From Maricaulis virginensis (GTDB lineage Bacteria > Pseudomonadota > Alphaproteobacteria > Caulobacterales > Maricaulaceae): DNA of 64,000 nt. The DNA is taken from positions 1 to 64,000 of the forward strand of contig NZ_BSFE01000009.1 in assembly GCF_027922185.1 (NCBI RefSeq). Direction: 5' to 3'. This document shows, piece by piece, positions 1-8,392 of this stretch. The notes beneath the pieces are model-generated. The model was not told where the DNA came from, searched no databases, and saw only the letters and a list, made by a program, of their open reading frames with translations. Position numbers and translations under genes: made by a program. How positions within the stretch are numbered: position 1 is the first letter of the stretch; each line of letters starts with the position of its first letter.

Positions 1-1
1 C

Positions 2-97
2 GCAACGCGCTACGAAAAACACGCCGATAACTACCTTGCCCTCGTCAAACTCGCCGCTATCCAGATATGGCTCAGAAATTATGAGTCTGTGTCCTAG
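2..97 (+). mobile_element. IS5-family transposase, C-terminal end (partial)
   Basis: The frame that opens at base 2 reads through the window edge and stops at 95-97. Its last residues (RYEKHADNYLALVKL, then a WLRNYES-type tail) match the C-terminal helix typical of IS5-family DDE transposases, where RYEKxAxNYLA(L/F)V followed by IWLR is usual. Only about 31 residues are visible, so subgroup and inverted repeats cannot be assigned. The stop codon overlaps the 3' end of the convergent TIR-like gene. Confidence 0.7.
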
Positions 98-1190
98 GCA
101 ACAATGCCCCTTTCATCCCTATGATGCCTAGCTCTAATTCTCGGAAATTCTCGGCCCCGTGGGCGTCGAAAAATTTACCCATCGCTCGGATTTGGGAGCG
201 CCAGTACTTCAATGTTGGGCCAATGCGCACAAAGAGCTCTCCATTATGAGGTGTTAGAGCGCCACCATGCAGCGTCCAGAATTCTCCAGTTTCATCAAAC
301 CACATAGAGAGATTGTGAACGAGGTGTTTTCCATCAGCGTTTTGGCCTGCATACCAAACCCGCACGAAGCCTTCTTCACAGATCCCAAAACTGCCTGAAG
401 CGCCGGCGTCGGTTGCTGGCCAAGCTTCTTGATCCTTTGGTAGAGAATGATGAACTGCAACTGCAGGCACTACGTTTTTCCAACCGCTAGGAATGTACCG
501 TAAATACGCCCGCGGCTGATCGGGAATTTCAATCTCTTCCTCTCCGCCGAATGCTCCACCCTGAAAAACAAGATTGCCCTGATAGCTAGACCATATCGAC
601 GGGTTCTCTTTTGCCGCGGCAACTTTTTTAAATTCCGTATCCTTCGAAATTTCCTCTAGCGCCACGCCGAGATTACTTTTCAGCGCTGCCGTGAGAGCTT
701 TAATAAGATCGCGTTTTGCTGAAGTACGGTCCTTGGCGCTAGCATCGTTGGCAAGCGTGTAAGTCAGAACGCGCCGATGGCGGATGTCGAATGGCAGATC
801 GTCCGGCTTGAATCCTGAAGCCAAATTCAGAATTGGTATGAGCCTTTCGTACCCTGTTGCGCTCAAGGCCCAGCCCAATTCAATCATTACATTCGGATTT
901 GGTAGCGGCTTCACACTTTTATCTTCGCCATCGCAAGAACTGTTCGAGACCCCGATGGGGGTTACATCTGCTACGAAGACGGCGGCTTCAGATATCTTGC
1001 GGAATATCGTAGCGACGATATCTGCCATGCCAGCTTCATTCTTGGTGTCATGATCCAGCTCAGCGCGATCTGCATCTTCCAGACCCAACTCTTCACTGAC
1101 ACTATCAACTGCCTGCTTTAGGGCGTCTCTAATAAAATGCCTGTTTGACTTAGGGCTGTAATCGTTCTGCCATGACCAAAATACTTTCAT
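72..1190 (-). CDS. TIR-like domain protein, putative defence effector
   Basis: The ATG at 1190 is preferred over a GTG at 1196 because MKVFWSWQ is the natural domain start and a GGTAGGTGAG ribosome site lies just upstream. Residues 1-150 look like a flavodoxin-type TIR-like fold: strand 1 MKVFWSWQ, a DxTP turn at D75, and PNPNVMIELGWAL with a conserved acidic residue at E104, resembling the catalytic Glu of TIR NADases and nucleoside deoxyribosyltransferases. The C-terminal 200 residues are unrecognised and may be a sensor. It is divergent from the restriction operon across a 120-bp intergenic gap. Its last 9 codons run into the transposase end, so the true C-terminus may have been replaced by the insertion sequence. 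Effector function is inferred from fold and context only. Confidence 0.55.
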   Translation of the reverse strand: MKVFWSWQNDYSPKSNRHFIRDALKQAVDSVSEELGLEDADRAELDHDTKNEAGMADIVATIFRKISEAAVFVADVTPIGVSNSSCDGEDKSVKPLPNPNVMIELGWALSATGYERLIPILNLASGFKPDDLPFDIRHRRVLTYTLANDASAKDRTSAKRDLIKALTAALKSNLGVALEEISKDTEFKKVAAAKENPSIWSSYQGNLVFQGGAFGGEEEIEIPDQPRAYLRYIPSGWKNVVPAVAVHHSLPKDQEAWPATDAGASGSFGICEEGFVRVWYAGQNADGKHLVHNLSMWFDETGEFWTLHGGALTPHNGELFVRIGPTLKYWRSQIRAMGKFFDAHGAENFRELELGIIGMKGALLPRTQTHNF

Positions 1191-1310
1191 ACTCACCTAC
1201 CAGGAAGCCTTCTTGCTTTCGGAAATATTGTATCGGATTCAACGCACTGAGCGCCACAATAAGTTGCATTTATTCTTCACAAACGTGGTCACAATGGATA
1301 CACTCGAAAA

Positions 1311-1499
1311 ATGTCGGGCAAAGATTCCGGTTTCCGTATCCGCGTTGAGCGAGACCTCCGTGAAAAATTCATAGAAGTCTGTCGTGCGCAGGATCGCCCA
1401 GCGGCGCAAGTCCTTCGGGACTATATGCGGGCCTATATCCGGAATCACGACATAGCGAACGAACGACCGAAATTGCGGACAAATGAGGAGAAGCCGTGA
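1311..1499 (+). CDS. Ribbon-helix-helix (CopG/MetJ-type) small regulator
   Basis: This 62-residue protein has the pattern of a ribbon-helix-helix DNA-binding protein: a short strand (FRIRVERDL), a helix (REKFIEVCRAQ), then a second helix (PAAQVLRDYMRAYIRNH). Its stop overlaps the GTG start of hsdM in a GTGA arrangement, so it is the first gene of the restriction operon. Proteins of this type commonly repress their own promoter; here that would set the level of the whole hsd operon. It could instead be the antitoxin half of an unpaired module, but no toxin-like partner of the usual size lies beside it. An AT-rich promoter region lies at 1200-1310. Confidence 0.65.
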   Translation: MSGKDSGFRIRVERDLREKFIEVCRAQDRPAAQVLRDYMRAYIRNHDIANERPKLRTNEEKP

Positions 1500-3508
1500 G
1501 CGACATAAAGAGTTTAAGTGGATTTGTATGGTCTATCGCCGAAATTCTGCGCGGCGACTTCAAGCAATCCGAATACGGTAAAGTCGTTCTGCCCTTCGTG
1601 GTTCTGCGTCGCCTCGACTGTCTTCTCGCAGGTAGCAAGATAGCCGTCCTCGACGCCGCGAACTCGCTTCCCGAAGGTGCCGATGACGCCACACGCGACA
1701 TGATCCTCTTCGGCGCGGTTGGTGGCAATGTGAAGGTGTACAACCTTTCGCGTTTCACCTTTGATACCCTCAAGGGCCAGGAACCCGGCCAGCTTCACCA
1801 GAACCTGATCGACTACCTCACACAGTTCTCGCCCAACGTCCGCGACATCTTCCTCGACAAATTCCGATTCACCGATCAGCTCAAGCGCCTGAAAGACGGC
1901 GGTATCCTCTGGAACGTATTCGAGCGCTTTTGCGAGGTTGATCTTCACCCTGACAGCGTGTCGAGCCTTGAAATGGGTTACCTCTTCGAGGACCTGATCC
2001 GCCGTTTCTCAGAGATATCAAACGAGACTGCAGGGGAGCATTTCACTCCGCGCGAGGTCATCAAGCTTATCGTTGATCTTCTTATTGCGAATGACGACGC
2101 CAAACTCACGGGTCGCGGGATAATCCGCCAGGTTTACGACCCGGCGTGCGGGACGGGTGGCATGCTCGCGCTGACGGAAGGGGCTCTGAAAGAATTTAAC
2201 CCCTCAATCCGCGTCGAGTTATTCGGCCAAGAGCTGAACGACGAATCTTTCGGTATCTGTAAATCCGATATGCTGGTCACGGGCCATGACCCGGAGCAGA
2301 TCGCCTTCGGCAACACACTTACGCAGGACGCCCACGCAAATAAGAAATTCCACTACATGCTGTCCAATCCGCCCTATGGCGTGGACTGGAAGAAATATCA
2401 GGACCCGATAAAATCTGAAGCCGAGAATATGGGCTCCGAGGGCCGTTTTGGCGCGGGTACACCACGCATTTCCGACGGTCAGCTTCTCTTCCTTCAGCAC
2501 ATGATCTCGAAAATGCGCGATGACGAGGACGGCTCGCGCATAGGTATCGTCATGAATGGCTCGCCGCTCTTCACGGGCGGCGCGCAATCGGGTGAGAGTG
2601 AAATCCGCCGCTGGATGCTCGAAAATGATTGGGTTGAGGCGATCGTCGCTCTACCCACTGATCTTTTCTACAACACCGGCATTCAGACCTATGTCTGGCT
2701 TCTCACCAACCGGAAGCCCGCCAGCCGTCGCGGTAAGGTGCAATTGATCGACGCCAGCGGCGAGCGCTTCTGGAATTCGATGCGCAAATCTCTGGGCTCC
2801 AAGCGCCGTGAAATCCCGGACGAGGCCCGCGCAGAGATCGTCCGGCTATATGCCAACTTCCTGAATGGCGAGAGCGGCCAAGACGACGTTTCAAAAATCT
2901 TCGACACCACTGAATTCGGCTATCGCGAAATCCGGGTTGAGCGTCCCCTTCGCCTGAACTTCCAAGCGAGCGAGGAACGCTTCGCGCGGCTGCATGACGA
3001 AAAGGCATTTCAGAAGCTCAAAGATGCTGAGCAGCAAGCGGTGCTCGATGCCTTGGCCGGTCTTCCGGACCGCATCTTCACAAACCGCGATGTGTTCACC
3101 GATGAACTGACCGAGGCACTGGCCTCGCTCGACTTTAAGATTGGCGCGCCGCTGAAAAAGGCAATCCTGTCAGCCTTGTCCGAGCGCGATGAAAATTCCG
3201 ATATCTGCACAGACAACAAGGGCAAGCCCGAACCCGACACAGACTTGCGCGACCATGAACTTGTGCCGTTGGGTGAGGATTGGCGGGAATATATGAAGCG
3301 CGAAGTGCTTCCCTTCGTACCCGATGCCTGGGTCGATGAAAGCTATACCGACGCCCGCGACAAGCAGGTTGGCCGCGTCGGCTATGAGATCAACTTTAAC
3401 CGGTATTTCTATCGCTACGTCCCGCCGCGTCCGCTCGAAGAGATCGACGCCGAGCTGAGAGCACTTGAAGCTGAGATCGCCGGGCTCCTAAAGGAGGTGG
3501 CGGCGTGA
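1496..3508 (+). CDS. hsdM: Type I restriction-modification methyltransferase subunit
   Basis: HsdM transfers a methyl group from S-adenosylmethionine to adenine within the bipartite site recognised by HsdS. The 670-residue protein has the HsdM N-terminal helical domain, SAM motif I DPACGTGGM at residues 215-223 and catalytic NPPYG at 291-295, the N6-adenine methyltransferase signature. The C-terminal about 130 residues are acidic and helical, ending in ELRALEAEIAGLLKEV. Translation begins at GTG 1496, which overlaps the upstream regulator's stop, and the stop overlaps the hsdS start. Length is somewhat above the usual 500-550 residues because of the C-terminal extension. Confidence 0.96.
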   Translation: MSDIKSLSGFVWSIAEILRGDFKQSEYGKVVLPFVVLRRLDCLLAGSKIAVLDAANSLPEGADDATRDMILFGAVGGNVKVYNLSRFTFDTLKGQEPGQLHQNLIDYLTQFSPNVRDIFLDKFRFTDQLKRLKDGGILWNVFERFCEVDLHPDSVSSLEMGYLFEDLIRRFSEISNETAGEHFTPREVIKLIVDLLIANDDAKLTGRGIIRQVYDPACGTGGMLALTEGALKEFNPSIRVELFGQELNDESFGICKSDMLVTGHDPEQIAFGNTLTQDAHANKKFHYMLSNPPYGVDWKKYQDPIKSEAENMGSEGRFGAGTPRISDGQLLFLQHMISKMRDDEDGSRIGIVMNGSPLFTGGAQSGESEIRRWMLENDWVEAIVALPTDLFYNTGIQTYVWLLTNRKPASRRGKVQLIDASGERFWNSMRKSLGSKRREIPDEARAEIVRLYANFLNGESGQDDVSKIFDTTEFGYREIRVERPLRLNFQASEERFARLHDEKAFQKLKDAEQQAVLDALAGLPDRIFTNRDVFTDELTEALASLDFKIGAPLKKAILSALSERDENSDICTDNKGKPEPDTDLRDHELVPLGEDWREYMKREVLPFVPDAWVDESYTDARDKQVGRVGYEINFNRYFYRYVPPRPLEEIDAELRALEAEIAGLLKEVAA

Positions 3509-4842
3509 CAGATATTATGACGCTTCACGAGGCACCAAATTGGCAACTCTATCGGCTTGGACAGCTTTTCGACGAACGCAAAGAAAAGGTTAGCGATAAA
3601 GATTACCCGCCCCTTTCAGTGACGATGAATGGCATCGTCCCCCAGTTGGAAACCGCCGCGAAGAGCGACGACGGGGACAATCGTAAGCTCGTCAAAGTCG
3701 GCGACTACGTGATTAACAGCCGTTCCGACCGTAAGGGGTCTGGCGGAATTTCATCGCATGACGGATCAGTGTCACTGATCAGCATCGTTATTAAACCGAA
3801 AGGCGTTCATCCACGCTTCGCCCATCACCTTCTCCGCTCTACAGCTTTTCAGGAAGAGTTCTATCGATGGGGTCACGGAATCGTGGCCGACCTTTGGACA
3901 ACGCGATACCCGGATATGAAGAATATCCGCCTGTATCTACCAGACCTCGACACCCAAAAAGCCATCGCAGATTTTCTCGACCGCGAGACTGCTCGCATTG
4001 ACCAACTGATCGAGAAAAAGCAACGATTTCTTACTGTCCTCGATCAGAAATGGGCAGCGACAGTCACCTCCACAGTGACGAATGGATTGGGCTCTGATGT
4101 GCGGCTGAAGGACTCTGATTTATCATCGGTCGGAAAAGTTCCTGAGCATTGGACAGTGGCGCGACTTGGTCACATTGGGCGCTGCGCAAATGGGATCAAC
4201 ATTGGCGGCGATGCATTTGGTAGTGGCACGCCTTTCGTAAGCTATGGTGATGTCTACAAAAACGCAGAACTTCCAACTGAGGTCTCCGGATTGGTTCAGG
4301 CGACCTCAGAAGATCGATCTCGCTACTCAGTGAAAAAGGGCGATGTCTTTTTTACACGCACCTCAGAAACAGTTGAAGAAATAGGATTTTCGAGCGTCTG
4401 CACGCAAGATATGGAGGATGCCGTTTTCGCGGGGTTCTTAATCAGATTCAGGCCGTTCAAGAAAAAACTAGTTCCTCAGTTTTCGAAATATCTCTTTCGC
4501 AATCAGGCGCTGCGTTCGTTCTTTTCAAAAGAAATGATGATTGTCACGCGAGCCTCGCTTAGCCAAGGTTTGCTACAGAAGCTTCCAGTTCTTCTGCCTC
4601 CGCTAAAAGAGCAGGAAGAAATCGCATCGTATCTGCATCACGTTGAGGCAAAACATCTATCGATTTCTGACAAGACCCAGGAAAGCATAAATGGCTTGAA
4701 AGAGTTCCGCTCAGCCCTGATCACCGCCGCTGTCACGGGACAGATCGATGTGACGAGCTGGGGCAAGCAGGGGCAGACCGACCGCCGTCTTGATCAGATT
4801 GAAGAAGATATGGCTCTTCGGGAGGCGCGCGCATGCCAGTAA
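3505..4842 (+). CDS. hsdS: Type I restriction-modification specificity subunit
   Basis: HsdS recognises the two halves of the DNA target and docks two HsdM subunits. The 445-residue protein shows the typical two-fold layout: target recognition domain 1 (begins NWQLYRLGQLF), central conserved helix (QKAIADFLDRETARIDQLIEKK), target recognition domain 2 (begins PEHWTVARLGHIG) and distal helix (EQEEIASYLHHVEAKH). Start is GTG 3505, overlapping the hsdM stop by 4 nt. The 3' end overlaps the next gene by 10 nt. Both recognition domains appear full length with no frameshift, so the system is probably functional. The DNA target cannot be predicted from sequence alone. Confidence 0.95.
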   Translation: MTDIMTLHEAPNWQLYRLGQLFDERKEKVSDKDYPPLSVTMNGIVPQLETAAKSDDGDNRKLVKVGDYVINSRSDRKGSGGISSHDGSVSLISIVIKPKGVHPRFAHHLLRSTAFQEEFYRWGHGIVADLWTTRYPDMKNIRLYLPDLDTQKAIADFLDRETARIDQLIEKKQRFLTVLDQKWAATVTSTVTNGLGSDVRLKDSDLSSVGKVPEHWTVARLGHIGRCANGINIGGDAFGSGTPFVSYGDVYKNAELPTEVSGLVQATSEDRSRYSVKKGDVFFTRTSETVEEIGFSSVCTQDMEDAVFAGFLIRFRPFKKKLVPQFSKYLFRNQALRSFFSKEMMIVTRASLSQGLLQKLPVLLPPLKEQEEIASYLHHVEAKHLSISDKTQESINGLKEFRSALITAAVTGQIDVTSWGKQGQTDRRLDQIEEDMALREARACQ

Positions 4843-5378
4843 GAGACCCCTATCACCATCAGTTGTTCTGGGAAGGTGACAAAGAATTTCAGCGGGAAGA
4901 CGAGTGGAGTTTCCCAAAATGCTTTGCATTTGGCGACATGGATGTTCTTGAAGAGCACAATCTTGGGGTCATTTCAGACAACTACTTTCGATGTGCAGAA
5001 GCCTTAATCGAGCATATTTACAGAGGCGATATTGAGGATTTTGTCGCGCAATTCCCAATCATTTATTTGTTTAGGCACGCCTTTGAAGTCAAGCTCAAGG
5101 AGATTATCAATACGCAAACAGGTAAGTCTGTCGAGCATGATCATAGCCTCCACGGGCTGATGAACAAGATTGAGGGACTAGAAACGTGGGCGCGCAAGCG
5201 ACTGTTGGAGCTGCATGAAATCGACCCTCGTTCGACTATGCTTCGTTATGGCGGCATTGGAACAAAAGCTCGGAACTTCCTAGGCACGGATGCGCGGTTT
5301 TTCCACGAAGCGATGCGCGCGTTGCGCGACTACCTCTCCGCATTCGCGGCAGCCGAGGTAAGGAGGAGTGCCGCATGA
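4833..5378 (+). CDS. Helical HEPN-like accessory protein between hsdS and hsdR
   Basis: This 181-residue protein is not a standard type I subunit. The middle carries IIYLFRHAFEVKLKEI and then HDHSLHGLMNKIEGL, a helix-plus-(H/S)L pattern seen in several HEPN-like families (nucleotide-binding or RNase folds common in abortive-infection and toxin systems). A canonical RxxxxH catalytic motif is not obvious, so nuclease activity is doubtful. It overlaps hsdS by 10 nt and hsdR by 4 nt, so it must be co-translated with the complex subunits. It could be a phage sensor, an inhibitor of HsdR or an abortive-infection toxin. The fold assignment is an inference from a few residues. Confidence 0.5.
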   Translation: MPVRDPYHHQLFWEGDKEFQREDEWSFPKCFAFGDMDVLEEHNLGVISDNYFRCAEALIEHIYRGDIEDFVAQFPIIYLFRHAFEVKLKEIINTQTGKSVEHDHSLHGLMNKIEGLETWARKRLLELHEIDPRSTMLRYGGIGTKARNFLGTDARFFHEAMRALRDYLSAFAAAEVRRSAA

Positions 5379-8300
5379 CTGAACACGCCGCCTCCAATGT
5401 TCATAAGGAAGATGTCCTCCAAGAACATTTGATCCAAAGTCTGATCCAGGGCCAAGGCTATGAGCGCCGTGTCGGATCGGAAAAAAGCCGTGCCTATGAA
5501 GGAGAAATTCATTTCGACAAGTCGCTTGCGATGGATCGCGAGCTTGTTGTCCGCTTCCTGAAGGAAACCCAGCCAGAATCTTGGGAAAAGTTGGAGCAGC
5601 ACTACACTGCCTCTGCCGAAGATGTTCTGTTCAAACAACTCGACAAAGCTCTTAAAGATCGCGGGCTTCTCGACGTGCTGCGCCAAGGGATTAAGATCGT
5701 CCCCGGCATACCATTCACGCTTTGTTATTTCCGGCCTGCCAGCGGGCTGGAGCCCAAACGGATGGTGGAATACCAGGCAAACATCCTCAGTGTGATGGAT
5801 GAAGTCGTTTATAGCCAGAAGAATGGCAACCGGCTCGACGTAGTGCTTTTCTTGAACGGCTTGCCCGTCGCATCGATTGAGGCCAAAAACCTTCTTACTG
5901 GAACAACTTTCAGGCACGCTGAGCGACAATACAGACAAGATCGTTCGCCGTCAGGCGAGCCCCTGCTCACCTTCAAGCGCGGTGCGCTCGTTCACTTCGC
6001 GATTGACGAAGACAATGTGTCTATGACTACGCGCCTTCAAAATGGGAAGACGCGCTTTCTACCCTTCAATCGCGGGCGCGATGGTGGTGCCGGGAACCCG
6101 GATGTCGAGGGCGAGCACCGCATTGCCTATCTCTACAGTGATGGCGATTGGGGTTCGGCTATCTTCTCTCGTAGCGTTCTGATCGATGTGATCGGCCAGT
6201 TCATTACGCTTGAAGTCAGCGGCAAGAATGAAGTGATGATCTTTCCGCGCTTCCAGCAGCTCGATGCGGTGCGCAAGATCATGGCGCACGCCAAGACGTG
6301 TGGCGCAGGAAAGAATTATCTTGTCCAGCACTCTGCCGGTTCAGGAAAATCGAACACGATCGGCTGGCTTGCTCACCATGCGATCAATCTGCATGACCAG
6401 GATGACGCGCAGGTCTTTCATACCGCGATAATCGTAACCGACCGCGTGGTTCTCGACCGGCAACTTCAGGGGACGGTGGCTCAGTTTGAGCAGACACAGG
6501 GCGTTGTTAAAAAGATCGACGGCACATCACGCCAACTCAAAGACGCGATCGCCAAGGGCGCGCGTATTATCGTCACAACAATTCAGAAATTTTCGACCGA
6601 TCACCTCAAGGCGCTATCCGGCCAGGGCAAACGAAACTTCGCCGTGATTATCGATGAGGCGCATTCAAGCCAGTCAGGAAAGAGCGCCCAGGCAATGACC
6701 GATGCGCTCACGCGTGAAGCGACTTCTAGCGACGACATCGAAGACCTCATCGCCGAGTATCAAAAAGCACGTGGTCCGCAATCCAACATCAGCTTCTTCG
6801 CCTTCACGGCAACGCCCCGTAATGTGACACTGGAGCGCTTTGGGGTTCCTGGGCCGGACGGCTTGCCGCATCCGTTCCACCTCTACTCGATGCGCCAGGC
6901 GATTGAGGAAGGGTTCATTCTGGACGTTCTCCAGAACTACATGACATACAAAGCCTATTATCAGCTTGAAAAGACGATCGAAGATGATCCCGAGCTGAGT
7001 GGACGGCGCGGCCAGCGTAAAGTCGCTCGCTATGCGAACCTGCATGCTACCGCGATCGGGCAGAAGGTTGAGATTATCGTCGAGCACTACCGCCGCCACG
7101 TCATGGGCATGCTGAATGGTCAGGCGAAGGCGATGATCGTAACGCAGAGCCGCGAACACGCGCTCAAATACTATTTTGGCGTCAAGAAATACATTCGGGA
7201 AAACGGCTACCAAGACCTGAAGGCGCTTGTTGCCTTTTCGGGTGAGCTTGAGTTGGACGGCCAGACCTACACCGAAGCCGACCTCAACGATTTTTCTGAG
7301 ACCGAGCTTCCTGGACGTTTTGATGGCTTCAAGCCGGACGGTACGCCCTACCCAGAGAGCTATCAAATCCTGATCGTTGCCGAGAAATACCAGACTGGAT
7401 TCGACCAGCCTAAGCTTTGCGCAATGTATGTGGATCGCAAGCTGGCTGGCCTTCAAGCTGTACAAACACTCGCGCGGCTTAACCGAACTCGCGCAGGCAA
7501 GGATCAGACGTTTATCCTCGATTTCCAGAACACGATTGAGGACATCCAAGAAGCCTTTAGGCCATTCTACGAGGCAACCACTGTCGAGGCGATCTCCGAC
7601 CCGAACATGGTCTATGACTTAGAAGGTCGTCTCTACCGATTTGGATATCTCGACAAAGACGAAGTCGAACGGTTCGCTCAAACGTACTTCAAAGGACCTT
7701 TGAGCGGTGCTGATCGAGCGCTTCTTGAGGGGCTCGTTAAGCAGGCTGTGGCTCGCTTCGAAACAGATGACGACGAAGGTCGCCAGGAAGAGTTCAGACA
7801 GCTCCTAAGGAGCTACGGACGATTCTATGCCTTCATCGCTCAGGTGATGCGCTTAGAGGATACAGACCTAGAAAAGCTTTCTGCTTACGGCAACTGGCTC
7901 TCACGCCTATTGCCTAATCGTGAAGTGCCACCGGAGATCGAAATCACCGACGACATGGTCAGGCTCCAAGCCTTTAAGGTCGAGCAGAAAGAAGACGGTG
8001 ATGCATCGCTTAGTGCTGGCGATACCCAGGCGCTAAAAGCCATCAGTGAGTTTGGGGCGAAGCCTTACACCGAGGACGAGAAGAAAGAATTGTCGGAGAT
8101 CGTTAAAGCCTTCAACGATCGTCACGGAACAGAATTTTCGGAAGCAGACATGATCCGCTTTGAACAGGTCAACCGCGAGATCATGGATGACGATATGACG
8201 GAGATGCTCCGAAATAATCCACCAGATGTAGTCTATGCGGCTTTCCGTGATGCTTTCTTCCAGGGAGCCATCAGAATGTTTCAACGCGACAATGAAATGA

Positions 8301-8392
8301 AGAATATCGTGCTCACGGATGCGGAGGCACGAGACAAAGCGACGAGGCACTTCTTCAATCGAGCGATAAGGGAGGCAAGGGAAACAATATGA
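5375..8392 (+). CDS. hsdR: Type I restriction endonuclease/translocase subunit
   Basis: HsdR translocates DNA with ATP and cleaves remotely when unmodified target sites are met. The 1005-residue protein has an N-terminal PD-(D/E)XK nuclease (D155, E169-x-K171 in IEAKN), a Walker A motif SAGSGKS at 320-326, a Walker B DEAH box at 427-430 and a TATP helicase motif III shortly after; the second RecA lobe carries QTGFDQP and a QTLARLNR motif VI. The C-terminal helical region is acidic. All catalytic residues expected of an active enzyme are present. Start ATG 5375 overlaps the upstream stop, and the stop overlaps the next start as ATGA, so downstream translation is coupled. Confidence 0.96.
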   Translation: MTEHAASNVHKEDVLQEHLIQSLIQGQGYERRVGSEKSRAYEGEIHFDKSLAMDRELVVRFLKETQPESWEKLEQHYTASAEDVLFKQLDKALKDRGLLDVLRQGIKIVPGIPFTLCYFRPASGLEPKRMVEYQANILSVMDEVVYSQKNGNRLDVVLFLNGLPVASIEAKNLLTGTTFRHAERQYRQDRSPSGEPLLTFKRGALVHFAIDEDNVSMTTRLQNGKTRFLPFNRGRDGGAGNPDVEGEHRIAYLYSDGDWGSAIFSRSVLIDVIGQFITLEVSGKNEVMIFPRFQQLDAVRKIMAHAKTCGAGKNYLVQHSAGSGKSNTIGWLAHHAINLHDQDDAQVFHTAIIVTDRVVLDRQLQGTVAQFEQTQGVVKKIDGTSRQLKDAIAKGARIIVTTIQKFSTDHLKALSGQGKRNFAVIIDEAHSSQSGKSAQAMTDALTREATSSDDIEDLIAEYQKARGPQSNISFFAFTATPRNVTLERFGVPGPDGLPHPFHLYSMRQAIEEGFILDVLQNYMTYKAYYQLEKTIEDDPELSGRRGQRKVARYANLHATAIGQKVEIIVEHYRRHVMGMLNGQAKAMIVTQSREHALKYYFGVKKYIRENGYQDLKALVAFSGELELDGQTYTEADLNDFSETELPGRFDGFKPDGTPYPESYQILIVAEKYQTGFDQPKLCAMYVDRKLAGLQAVQTLARLNRTRAGKDQTFILDFQNTIEDIQEAFRPFYEATTVEAISDPNMVYDLEGRLYRFGYLDKDEVERFAQTYFKGPLSGADRALLEGLVKQAVARFETDDDEGRQEEFRQLLRSYGRFYAFIAQVMRLEDTDLEKLSAYGNWLSRLLPNREVPPEIEITDDMVRLQAFKVEQKEDGDASLSAGDTQALKAISEFGAKPYTEDEKKELSEIVKAFNDRHGTEFSEADMIRFEQVNREIMDDDMTEMLRNNPPDVVYAAFRDAFFQGAIRMFQRDNEMKNIVLTDAEARDKATRHFFNRAIREARETI

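Noticed and set aside
1276..1302. Promoter TTCACA / GATACA before the RHH gene
   Set aside because: Spacing is only 15 nt and matches are weak, so it is not listed as a feature.
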